The notes under the pieces: generated by a model
What the model saw: only the letters and a program-made list of their open reading frames with translations
Told to the model about the DNA's origin: nothing
The model's database searches: none
Made by a program: the position numbers and the translations under genes
Shown: one piece after another, positions 1 through 7,851 of the stretch
Layout: each line of letters opens with the position of its first letter
Position numbering within the stretch: the first letter of the stretch is position 1
Assembly (NCBI RefSeq): GCF_900176515.1
Contig: NZ_FWXV01000010.1
Span: 124,001 to 188,000 of the forward strand
Length of the DNA: 64,000 bases
DNA from: Kibdelosporangium aridum
GTDB lineage: Bacteria > Actinomycetota > Actinomycetes > Mycobacteriales > Pseudonocardiaceae
Reading direction: 5' to 3'

Positions 1-254
1 GCGTCGACGACTCGCGGCGCGGAGTTGCCTACGTTCGTCACTGCGATGCCGGAACCGAAGTCGATCAGCTGGTTGCCGTCGACGTCCACGACGATGCCGC
101 CGCCAGCCCGCACGACATACGCGGGAAGGGTCGTACCGACGCCGGGCGCAACCGCCGCCACCTTGCGGGCGTGCAGCTCACGCGAGCGCGGGCCGGGGAT
201 CTCCGTGCGCAGGACGCGCCGTTGCTCGACGCCTTGCGAGGTACCGGTGGTCAT
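1..254 (-). CDS. gabT: 4-aminobutyrate aminotransferase, N-terminal part (runs off the left edge)
   Basis: PLP-dependent class III aminotransferase that converts GABA to succinate semialdehyde in the GABA shunt. Only the first ~85 residues are in the window. They read IPGPRSRELHARKVAAVAPG, then YVVRAGGGIVVDVDGN and FGSGIAVTNVGNSAP, which is the conserved beginning of actinobacterial GabT (substrate-entry loop and first strand). The start is the ATG at 252-254. A PucR regulator lies immediately upstream on the same strand, 52 bp away, and a tandem repeat sits in that gap. The PLP lysine and other catalytic residues lie outside the window, so the gene cannot be checked for integrity. Confidence 0.85.
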   Translation of the reverse strand, partial: MTTGTSQGVEQRRVLRTEIPGPRSRELHARKVAAVAPGVGTTLPAYVVRAGGGIVVDVDGNQLIDFGSGIAVTNVGNSAPRVVD

Positions 255-286
255 ACCGGAAGTACACCCGCTGACCTGCGGATCCG

Positions 287-325
287 TCAGTTGTACAAAT
301 GTAGTATCAGTTGTCCAAATGTAGT
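287..325. repeat. Tandem 19-bp direct repeat upstream of gabT
   Basis: Two copies of tcagttgtacaaatgtagt (287-305 and 307-325) differ at one base and have a 20-bp period. They lie 33-71 bp upstream of the gabT start. The second copy covers the stop codon of the PucR gene. A spacing of about two helical turns and this position suggest a paired operator, probably for the adjacent PucR protein (inference). Confidence 0.6.
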
Positions 326-1731
326 GCGACCCAGAGTTCGGCCCTGGTGCCGACCGCGTCGAGGCTGCGGCCGAGAAGTTCCTCGATCTTGTGCAGCCGG
401 TACCGCAGCGTCTGCCGGTGGATCGCCAGCCGTGCGCTCGCCTCGGTCCAGTTCCCGTCGCACGCCAGGAAGGTCCGCAAAGTTCCCATCAGATCCAGGG
501 ACGAGTCGTGGCCACGCAAAGGCGCCAGCAACGCGTCCGCGTACGCGCGGATCCCTGGCGTGTCCACATGCGACAACAAGCCGCTGTCGAGAAGGTCTGC
601 GTTGGTGATGATCACCGGACCGTCTTCCGTCAGCGCACCGGACATACTCGCCACCTGCGCGAACCCTTCCGACGTTCGATCCAGCGGCACCGGGTCACTC
701 ACGACCGCCCGCCCCTGCCCTTCCAGCACCTCAGCCAGTTGGCGAACCCCGTACCGCTCGAAAACGCACACCAGATAGCCGTCTCGTGGAATGCACAGCG
801 CCTCAGGCATCGCCTGCTCCAGCTGAGCGGCAACATCTCCAGCCACCAGCGCCACCCTGACCGGCGGTTTGGGCAGCGCGACTCCGATCTCGACCGCGTC
901 CTGGCTGCACCCGCGGACCAGAAACCGCGCAGCCGCTGACCGCAGGGTTTGCTCAACCCGCCGGACCGCGGTGGTCTGCTCGGCCTGGAACGCCAAAAGG
1001 CTCAGCGCCGTGCCGATGACGCTGTGCCCGTCCGCGCTCAACTTCGGCGTTCCGACCGCCAGATACCCGCCCATGTGCTCGATTGGGTGGACCGACGCCT
1101 GGACCTTGTCCGCCGACCACGAGATGGAGAACCGCCCGGCCGGCGTGACCCGGTCCAACTCGGCCCGCACCCGCTTCAGCTCCCGCCGCGCCTTGGCCGG
1201 AGCCGCAGCGACGAGGCGAAAGTCCTGGTCAACCACCATGGCCCAGCCGTTGAGCCACCGTGCGAGCCGTCGGACGATCTCGCCGGGAACGTCGGGCGCG
1301 GCCAGGCATCGGATCAGCGCGCGTTCGATCTCGGCGGTGGATCGCGCCTCACGGACCGCGGTGCGCGCCATGTCGTCGGCGACGAACTTGGTGATGTCCG
1401 AGAACCGGGTTTCCAGCGGCACTTCGACCAGCGGCATCTCCGCCTTCTGGCACGCCTTGACCAGCCCGGCCGGGACGGACGCGTGCGACAGTCCGACGCC
1501 GAACCCGATGCCGACCACTCCGGCCTGTTTGAGCCGTGACACGAAGTCGCTAGGTGGCCCCATTTGCAGGCCAGTGGTCAGCAGCAGCGTTTCCGCACGC
1601 AGAAACGGACCCGGGTCGGCCAGTTCGCTGACGTGCACCCAACCGATCGGGCGATTCACGACGTCTTCCCCAGCCAGCACACGCAATCCGAATTCGCGCT
1701 CACGGACAAGTGCGGCCAGAGTGAGTGTCAC
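307..1731 (-). CDS. PucR-family transcriptional regulator
   Basis: 474-residue regulator. The N-terminal part (LTLAALVREREFGLRVLAGE, then GWVHVSELADP and ETLLLTTGLQ) is the PucR purine-catabolism-type domain. The middle is a GGDEF-like/CdaR region. The C-terminus (GNWTEASARLAIHRQTLRYR) is the PucR helix-turn-helix, ending HLDN. The start is a GTG at 1729-1731, giving the usual family beginning VTLTLAAL; the frame stays open further upstream, but that would run into the divergent stress-protein gene. Regulators of this type activate amine and GABA catabolism in other actinobacteria. Position directly upstream of gabT on the same strand suggests that GabT is its target. Confidence 0.88.
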   Translation of the reverse strand: MTLTLAALVREREFGLRVLAGEDVVNRPIGWVHVSELADPGPFLRAETLLLTTGLQMGPPSDFVSRLKQAGVVGIGFGVGLSHASVPAGLVKACQKAEMPLVEVPLETRFSDITKFVADDMARTAVREARSTAEIERALIRCLAAPDVPGEIVRRLARWLNGWAMVVDQDFRLVAAAPAKARRELKRVRAELDRVTPAGRFSISWSADKVQASVHPIEHMGGYLAVGTPKLSADGHSVIGTALSLLAFQAEQTTAVRRVEQTLRSAAARFLVRGCSQDAVEIGVALPKPPVRVALVAGDVAAQLEQAMPEALCIPRDGYLVCVFERYGVRQLAEVLEGQGRAVVSDPVPLDRTSEGFAQVASMSGALTEDGPVIITNADLLDSGLLSHVDTPGIRAYADALLAPLRGHDSSLDLMGTLRTFLACDGNWTEASARLAIHRQTLRYRLHKIEELLGRSLDAVGTRAELWVALHLDN

Positions 1732-1811
1732 CGGGTCACTGTCGCACGCGGCGGCACGGACAACCGGAAAGGAACACCGAACGAGCGACGCACGAGACCA
1801 AAGGAGACGCG

Positions 1812-2699
1812 ATGTCCGAATCCGCGCACGACGCCGTCGTCGTCGGCTACGACGGCTCCCCTGCCGCGCGGCGGGCCGCGCATTGGGCGGCCAGGGAGGC
1901 CGCGACCCGGCGCAGGCGCCTGGTGATCGTGCACGCGTTCCGCTGGCCGTTGACCGAGCTGACCCAGTTGCGCACCGAGGCCCTGGTGCTGTCGGAGGAC
2001 CCATTCCGGACCGAGTACCAGAAGTTGGTCGACGACCTCGTCGAGGAATGCCGTCCGCTGGCCGGCGGCAACGAGGTCAAGGGCGAGTTGACCCCTGGTG
2101 AGCCGGTCGACGTGCTCAACCGGCTGGGCGCGCACGCGAACTTGCTGGTGCTGGGATCGTCTGGACACGGCGCCGTGCACCAGGTCCTGCTCGGCTCCAC
2201 CTCGGCGGAACTGGTCCGGTCGGTGGACGCGCCGGTCGTGGTGGTCCGCGAAACCGACCACCCCGCACACCATCGAAGGGTCGTGGTCGGCGCGGACGGA
2301 TCCTCGACCAGCTCCAGGGCGGTCGATTTCGCCTACGACTACGCGACCCGGCACGACGCTGAGCTCGTCGCCGTGCACGCGTGGAGCGATCTGCCGTTGG
2401 ACGCGCTCGCTCCGGTCCGCGAGTGGGACGTGAACTGGGACGAGATCACCGAGCAGGCCAAGCTGGCGCTGTCGGAGAACCTGGCCGGGCATTCGGCCAA
2501 GTACCCGGACGTCCGGGTGCGCCACATCGTCACGATGAGCAAGCCGGTCGAAGCCCTGCTGGAACAGAGCCAGAACGCGGACCTGGTCGTCGTGGGCAGC
2601 CATGGCCGCGGCGCGGTGCGCCGGATGCTGCTCGGCTCGGTCAGTCAGGCGGTCCTGCACTACGCGAAGTGCCCGGTAGCGGTGCTGCGGGCGACATGA
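1812..2699 (+). CDS. Universal stress protein with two UspA domains
   Basis: 295 residues made of two UspA folds in tandem. Each has the ATP-binding signature near its end: LLVLGSSGHGAVHQVLLGS in the first (about residues 112-130) and LVVVGSHGRGAVRRMLLGS in the second (about 257-275). Each starts with a VVVGYDGS or VVVGADGSS strand. Such tandem proteins bind ATP and help survival in hypoxia or stasis in actinobacteria. The start is an ATG at 1812 with an AAGGAG ribosome site at 1801-1806, so the longer upstream reading is not needed. It is divergent from the PucR gene across 80 bp. Two inverted repeats follow the stop. Confidence 0.92.
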   Translation: MSESAHDAVVVGYDGSPAARRAAHWAAREAATRRRRLVIVHAFRWPLTELTQLRTEALVLSEDPFRTEYQKLVDDLVEECRPLAGGNEVKGELTPGEPVDVLNRLGAHANLLVLGSSGHGAVHQVLLGSTSAELVRSVDAPVVVVRETDHPAHHRRVVVGADGSSTSSRAVDFAYDYATRHDAELVAVHAWSDLPLDALAPVREWDVNWDEITEQAKLALSENLAGHSAKYPDVRVRHIVTMSKPVEALLEQSQNADLVVVGSHGRGAVRRMLLGSVSQAVLHYAKCPVAVLRAT

Positions 2700-2705
2700 T
2701 CCAGT

Positions 2706-2720
2706 GTGGACAGTGTCCAC
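2706..2720. terminator. Inverted repeat directly after the stress-protein stop
   Basis: gtggaca-g-tgtccac is a perfect 7-bp-arm palindrome around one base, beginning 7 bp after the stop codon. It may act as a transcription end or be bound by a protein as a short palindrome. There is no T-run, so function is uncertain. Confidence 0.3.
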
Positions 2721-2805
2721 TCGGTGACCACAGTTGATTCGAGGCTGGCTTGTCCAGGTGACCAAGAAAGACGGTGCCGGACATCAAGGACCAGCCCGCC
2801 CTCGA

Positions 2806-2835
2806 CCGTCCACTCCGAGCGGACACAGTGGACGG
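2806..2835. terminator. Stem-loop between convergent genes
   Basis: Arms ccgtccact (2806-2814) and agtggacgg (2827-2835) pair perfectly over 9 bp around a 12-nt loop. The position between convergent genes fits a bidirectional terminator. Confidence 0.35.
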
Positions 2836-3067
2836 CGTCGTTGTCGCGAGCAGCCCAAGCAACCCGCACGTTGTACGGGCGACCGCGGCACGAGACCGGC
2901 CTTGGTCACGCCGACCGACCTGCGTGTCGTCAACAGCGCGGGTCGGGGCCCATCCCCGGCGCTTCGCCCTCGGTACGCCGACGAGCATCGTCGCGGTGGC
3001 GGCTTTCCCGCCCACACGTCAAACTCGCCGGCGTTCCGTCAGAACGACGTCGTCGCCCGTGCCGTTC

Positions 3068-3955
3068 TCAGGACGCCGTGGCGGGCACGATCCACTTGCG
3101 TAGCCGTGGTGGGAGGCGCTTCTCCAGGCCATACGGCTCCAGATGAGCCTGGAAAACCTCGTTGAAGGCGTGCTCGACGCCGTCGGAGTCCCAGACGTCC
3201 CGCTCCAGGATCGGCGCCTTGAAATACGGCTGACCGACGATGTGCAGCTGCGGGCCGTTGCAGCGGACCACCTGGCCGGTGATCCCGTGCGCCCGGTCGG
3301 ACAGCAGGAACAGCGCGACCGGAGCGATCCGGCTGGCTGTGCGGTCCGGCGGGCATGCCCGCAGGGAACGTTCCGATTTCCACACCATTCTGGTGTGCGC
3401 CAACGGGCACAACGCGTTGACGCGGATTCCGGCCTCCTCCATGTCCAGTGCCCATGAGTACGTCAGTGACGCGACCGCACCCTTGGATGCCGCATACGTA
3501 CCCAGCTTGCGTTGTCCCAGATGCGCTCCGGATGAGACGTTCACGATCGAACCGCCGCCTTGTGCACGCATCTGGCGCGCGGCTGCGACACCCATGTACA
3601 TCACCCCGAGGACGTTGACTTCGACCAGCTCCCTCATCTGGTCGATTTCCTCGTCCCACGGGAGTGCCTCGTAGTTGAGCCCAGCGTTGTTGATCAGGCC
3701 GTGCACCGCGCCGAATTCTCGGACGCACAAGTCGATGATCGCCTGCGCCTGGGCCGGATCGGCCACCGAGTGGCCGCTGGCGACCACCTTGCCGCCCTGC
3801 GCGCGGATGTTCTCCGCGGTCCGTTCCGCCAGGTCACCATCGATGTCGTTGACCACGACCGCCGCCCCCGCATGGGCGGCGTGCAGTGCGAACGCCTCCC
3901 CAAGGCCGCGCCCAGCCCCGGTGATGACCACTGCTTTTCCGTCCAAGAACCTCAT
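3068..3955 (-). CDS. Short-chain dehydrogenase/reductase (SDR family)
   Basis: Classical SDR of 295 residues, NAD(P)-dependent. The cofactor motif TGAGRGLGEAF is near the N-terminus, followed by the INNAGLN structural motif, the catalytic serine in NVSSGAHLG and the active-site pair in YAASKG. The C-terminal part is longer than the usual 250 residues and ends ERDVWDSDGVEHAFN...PRLRKWIVP, a tail typical of actinobacterial fatty-acid or steroid-side-chain SDRs. The substrate cannot be predicted. The start chosen is ATG 3953-3955 (MRFLDGKAVVITGAG). An ATG 63 bp upstream is in frame, but neither start has a clear ribosome site. A large regulator lies 367 bp upstream on the same strand. Confidence 0.85.
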   Translation of the reverse strand: MRFLDGKAVVITGAGRGLGEAFALHAAHAGAAVVVNDIDGDLAERTAENIRAQGGKVVASGHSVADPAQAQAIIDLCVREFGAVHGLINNAGLNYEALPWDEEIDQMRELVEVNVLGVMYMGVAAARQMRAQGGGSIVNVSSGAHLGQRKLGTYAASKGAVASLTYSWALDMEEAGIRVNALCPLAHTRMVWKSERSLRACPPDRTASRIAPVALFLLSDRAHGITGQVVRCNGPQLHIVGQPYFKAPILERDVWDSDGVEHAFNEVFQAHLEPYGLEKRLPPRLRKWIVPATAS

Positions 3956-4322
3956 GTGTCCAGTGTCGACACCCGGCCTGGGCCCGAATGGGTGACCGGC
4001 GACGAACGGTCTGGACATTGCGCCAAACGCGCCAACGAGTTCAGCCCTACCGTAGAGCCCCGCCTATCACCGAACAACGCGGAAGTGTGAATCGAACTGC
4101 CGATTTTCGGCTCAAAGTTGCCGGTCACCGATTGAGATCAACCGCATTTTCGCAGGTCAATACCGATGCAATGTTGCCGTTGAACAGCGTTCGGAAGTAT
4201 AGGGAATCTTCACTGGAGATCCACTGGCGAAGACTAACGTTCCAGATGCCCGGAAGGCGTATTACGGCATCGGGGGGTATGTCGTAATACGCTCCGGGCT
4301 TCTCCAGGAGATCTGGATCTGC
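3956..4322. other. Intergenic region, no gene; one strong hairpin
   Basis: This 367-bp gap separates two minus-strand genes. It is less GC-rich than its surroundings (about 4080-4220) and presumably carries the dehydrogenase promoter. The only clear structure is the hairpin at 4250-4297. Confidence 0.5.
4250..4297 (-). terminator. Hairpin downstream of the AfsR-like regulator
   Basis: Perfect 10-bp arms gcgtattacg (4257-4266) and cgtaatacgc (4283-4292) extend by ccgga/tccgg after a 2-nt bulge. The loop is 16 nt. It starts 25 bp after the stop of the upstream minus-strand gene, as expected of a factor-independent terminator, although no T-run follows. Confidence 0.5.
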
Positions 4323-7300
4323 TCAGAGATCGTCGGCCGGGGGTACCCCGAGCGCGGTGAAAATCGCTTCCGCGGCACCGCGCTCGACCATCGCGTCGCC
4401 GGTCTCGCCAAGGCCGCGCAGGACCAGGCTCTTGGCCTGGCGCGCCCAGGCCTCCACCAGTCGCTGGCCGGTTTTTCGCGCAATGGTCAACGCCTGCTGG
4501 GCGTGGTCGTAGGCCCGGGAGAAATCGTTGAAAGCCAGGTGGCCCAGCGCGAGGACCGTCAACGCGCGGGCCTCAAGCAACCGCATGCCCGAGTCACGCA
4601 TGACGGCGAGAGCGTCCCGTGCCGCCGTGAGCGCCTCGGCGACGTGTCCGGATCGGCGCAGCGCGGCGGACATCCCGATCAGGACCGAGGTCTCGCCGTA
4701 CCGGAACTCGATGTCCCTCGCCAGCTGCAGCGCATCCCGGTAGTGGCCCAACGCGATGTCCGTGTGGCCACGGCGCATGTGCGCGGTCGCCACGATGTCC
4801 AGGCCGCTGACCTCGTGACGTCGCTCGCCCAGCTGCCGCCCTTGTGTGATCCCTGTGCGCGCCAGGACGACCGCACGGCGGTAGCGACCAGCGTCGCAAT
4901 GGGTCTCGGCGAGGCAGATGATCGTGCTCACCTCGCCATGCCGGTCACCGAGTTGACGGCACGTCGCGAGCGCCCGCAAGTGGCACTGCACGGAGTTGTC
5001 CAGCTCGCCCATAGCCCAATGGGCGAGCCCGGCGCCGTTCAACGCGCGCGCCTCCACGTACCGGTTGCCCAGTTCGCGCGCCAACGTGATCGACTGCTTG
5101 TGCCAGCTCAGCGCTTGATCCGGGCGGCCGAGCGACAGTTGTGCGACGCCGATGTAGTTCAGTCCGGTCGCCTCGCCGACACGATTACCTGTCTCCCGGT
5201 TGATGGTCAGCGCTTGCGAGTAGTAGCTGGCTGCCTGGGCGGGCCTGCCCAACTGGGAGTGCACGCGGCCGAGGTTGTGCAGCGACGCCGCCTCGCCCGC
5301 CCGATTGCTGATCCGGCGGTTGAGCGCCAGCGCATCGTTGTGGTGCGTGATCGCCCGCTGGTAGTCGCTGAGGTTGTAGTAGACGAGGCCAAGGATGTCG
5401 AGCATCGAGGCCTCAGCTGATTGGTCGCCTTCCTGCCTGGCCGCCTCCAGCGCGACTTGGCAGATCTCCAGGCCGTCGACGCCGTGGCCGCGGCTGATGA
5501 AGTACCCGCGCAGCACGTCGGTGATCTGCCAGGCGTACCGGCGTGGCCCGTTCGCCGCGGCCCAGTTCACCGCCGCGATCAAGTTCGGGCGTTCGGCGTC
5601 CAGCCAGCTGATCGCTTCGGTCTCGTCGGCCAGCACGACCACGTGCGCGCCGTGCGCCATCTTGGGCACCGGCAGCCGGGAGGTGTCCGGGAACAGCAGG
5701 CTTGTCGCTGCGTGCGCGGTATGCAGGTAGAAGTCGAGCAGGCGGACCAGTGCCGCCGAGGCGTCATCCTCGCGTGCCCGTAGGCCCGCGTATTCGGCCA
5801 GCAGGTCGTGCAGTCCGTAGCGGTCGCCAGGTTCGGGGTGTACGAGGTTCGCCGAGACGAGGTGGCCGATTCCACGGCGCACCTTGGCCGGGGTTCCGCC
5901 GGTCACCGCGATCGCGGCGTCCACCGAGAAGTCCGAGCCGGGGATCAGGCCGAGCAGGCGGAACAGGTTCTGTGAGTCGGGTTCCAGCTGGGCGTAGGAC
6001 AGGTCGAACGCGGCTTGGACCGCGCCTTGCTCGTCGCCTTCGACGGTCAGCCCAGCGAGCCTTCCCTGCCGCCGGAGGTCCGCGGTGTACGCGGCGATCT
6101 CGGTGTGCGGCCCGGAGGTGATGTTGGCCGCCGCGATGCGCAAGGCCAACGGCAGGTACGCGCAGGCCTCCAGCAGGTCCTCGACCGAGGCCGATTCGTC
6201 GCGCATCCGGTCCTGGCCGATGCTGCGGGCCAGCAGGGCCTTGGCTTCGTCCGGGTGCAGGCCGTCCAGGGCGAGCCGGTAGGCGCCTTCCCGCGCGGAC
6301 AACCCGCCGAGGCGGCCACGGCTCGTCACCAGGACCAGGCACCCGGCACTGCCGGGCAGCAGGGGCCGGACCTGGTCCACGCCGCTGGCGTTGTCCAACA
6401 CGATCAGGACCCGCCGGTTGGCCAGCAACGTCCGGTACAGGCCCATGCCCTCTTCGACGTCGATCGGGACCTGCTCGGCGGGAACGCCAAGCGCGTGCAG
6501 GAACCGGGACAACGCGTCCAGTGGCCGAACAGGTGCGCCAGCTGCGTAACCGCGCAGGTCAACGTACAACTGGCCGTCCGGGTACCGGTCGCGGACGCGG
6601 TGCGCCCAGTGCACGGCCAGCGCGGTTTTGCCGACGCCCGCGATGCCTTCGATGGTCACGATGACCACGGCGCTGGCCTGGCTGCCCTCGGGGACCAGCG
6701 CGTCCAGGGCCTCGATTTGGGCCTCACGACCGGCGAAGCCCGTGACGTCCGCCGGCAGCTGGGCCGGAACGCTGCGGCCCGTCGAAGGGGCCATCGCCGG
6801 GGCGGTCGGCGCTTCCCGCTGCAGGATCCGCAGGTGCGCCTCGCGCATCTCTATGCCCGGCCGGACGCCGAGCTCATCGGCCAGCCGGTCGCGCACCTCG
6901 CCGAACAGGCGCAGCGCGGCGGCCTGCTGCCCGGATCCAGCCAAGGCCAGCATCAGCCGGGCGTTGAGGCCTTCGTGCAACCCGCCGTGCAACGGGTCCT
7001 CACCGGTCAGCCGCTGCAGCTGGACGGCGGCCTGCTCGTGCTGGCCCAAAGCCATGGCCAGGTCCGCGTAGCTCAAAGCCGCGGCAAGGCGGCGCTGCGC
7101 GAGAGCCATGGCGGCCGGATGCTGCCGCAGCCGGTCCGGCATGTCCGACAGCACGCCGCCACGCCAGCACTGCAACGCTTCCACGAAGTTCGCCTCGGCG
7201 GTGTGCGGATCCTCGGCCGCGAGCGCCCGCGCGCGCCTGGCCAGGTCGTCGAACCGCAGGGCGTCGAGTCCGGTCTCGTCGACTTTCAGCAGGTAGCCGC

Positions 7301-7757
7301 CGTGTGCCGCGGCGATCGGCTGAGCCGGGTCGAGCGAACGTCTAAGTCTTGCTACATATGTATAAACGAGGTTCATCGAGGATTTGGGCGGGTGCTCGCC
7401 CCACAGGACGTCCACGATCTCCTCGCGGGTCACGACCCGGTTGGGCTGCAGTGCCAGCAACGCCAGCAGCGACCGCGGCATCGACGGCCCGATGTCGATC
7501 GGCCCCGCGCCCGTACGCACGCTCAACGGGCCGAGCACGCCGATCCGCAGTTCGGTGCGCCCGTCCAGGACCAGCCCGACGACCTCGGCGAGCCTGCGCA
7601 TGGAGGCGGGACGTGGCTTGGCGACCCGGCCTTGCTCGATGTACCGCACCGCGCGGACGCTCACTTCGGCCCGGTCGGCGAGCTCCTGCTGGGTCAGCCC
7701 AGCACGGACCCTGTGCGCGCGGAGCAGCTCACCCAACTCGTTCGGGCCGGAGGACAT
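4323..7757 (-). CDS. AfsR/SARP-type regulator: XRE HTH, winged helix, BTAD, NB-ARC, TPR
   Basis: 1144-residue STAND regulator. An XRE helix-turn-helix (residues 7-60, GLTQQELADRAEVSVRAVRY) precedes a SARP winged helix (about 72-155, RSLLALLALQPNRVVTREEI) and a BTAD domain (about 165-310). The NB-ARC P-loop GIAGVGKTAL is at 371-380 and Walker B RVLIVLDNA at 449-457. From about 780 to 1130 there are TPR repeats (for example GEAASLHNLGRVHSQLGRPA). Proteins of this architecture control antibiotic or developmental genes in actinomycetes and are thought to oligomerise on ligand binding. The extra XRE domain gives two possible DNA-binding modules. The start is ATG 7755-7757. It is divergent from the phospholipase gene. 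The target genes are unknown. Confidence 0.9.
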   Translation of the reverse strand: MSSGPNELGELLRAHRVRAGLTQQELADRAEVSVRAVRYIEQGRVAKPRPASMRRLAEVVGLVLDGRTELRIGVLGPLSVRTGAGPIDIGPSMPRSLLALLALQPNRVVTREEIVDVLWGEHPPKSSMNLVYTYVARLRRSLDPAQPIAAAHGGYLLKVDETGLDALRFDDLARRARALAAEDPHTAEANFVEALQCWRGGVLSDMPDRLRQHPAAMALAQRRLAAALSYADLAMALGQHEQAAVQLQRLTGEDPLHGGLHEGLNARLMLALAGSGQQAAALRLFGEVRDRLADELGVRPGIEMREAHLRILQREAPTAPAMAPSTGRSVPAQLPADVTGFAGREAQIEALDALVPEGSQASAVVIVTIEGIAGVGKTALAVHWAHRVRDRYPDGQLYVDLRGYAAGAPVRPLDALSRFLHALGVPAEQVPIDVEEGMGLYRTLLANRRVLIVLDNASGVDQVRPLLPGSAGCLVLVTSRGRLGGLSAREGAYRLALDGLHPDEAKALLARSIGQDRMRDESASVEDLLEACAYLPLALRIAAANITSGPHTEIAAYTADLRRQGRLAGLTVEGDEQGAVQAAFDLSYAQLEPDSQNLFRLLGLIPGSDFSVDAAIAVTGGTPAKVRRGIGHLVSANLVHPEPGDRYGLHDLLAEYAGLRAREDDASAALVRLLDFYLHTAHAATSLLFPDTSRLPVPKMAHGAHVVVLADETEAISWLDAERPNLIAAVNWAAANGPRRYAWQITDVLRGYFISRGHGVDGLEICQVALEAARQEGDQSAEASMLDILGLVYYNLSDYQRAITHHNDALALNRRISNRAGEAASLHNLGRVHSQLGRPAQAASYYSQALTINRETGNRVGEATGLNYIGVAQLSLGRPDQALSWHKQSITLARELGNRYVEARALNGAGLAHWAMGELDNSVQCHLRALATCRQLGDRHGEVSTIICLAETHCDAGRYRRAVVLARTGITQGRQLGERRHEVSGLDIVATAHMRRGHTDIALGHYRDALQLARDIEFRYGETSVLIGMSAALRRSGHVAEALTAARDALAVMRDSGMRLLEARALTVLALGHLAFNDFSRAYDHAQQALTIARKTGQRLVEAWARQAKSLVLRGLGETGDAMVERGAAEAIFTALGVPPADDL

Positions 7758-7851
7758 AGCGTTGATCCTGCCCGAACAATCCGGTTAGCCGTACCAGATC
7801 CAGCGGGCCACCCTTACCGCGAGATCGCACGCCGGACGGTACTTTCGGCGT

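Larger units (their letters stand above)
2700..3067. other. Intergenic region with two inverted repeats, no convincing gene
   Basis: The 368 bp lie between the end of the stress-protein gene and the end of the convergent dehydrogenase gene. Open frames exist on both strands, but none has a ribosome site or a recognisable protein. The clear structures are a compact inverted repeat at 2706-2720 and a 9-bp-arm stem-loop at 2806-2835. Both contain the same GTCCAC/GTGGAC core. Confidence 0.5.

Noticed and set aside
2641..3165. Several small frames between the stress-protein and dehydrogenase genes
   Set aside because: They overlap each other in different frames on both strands, and none has a ribosome site or a recognisable motif.
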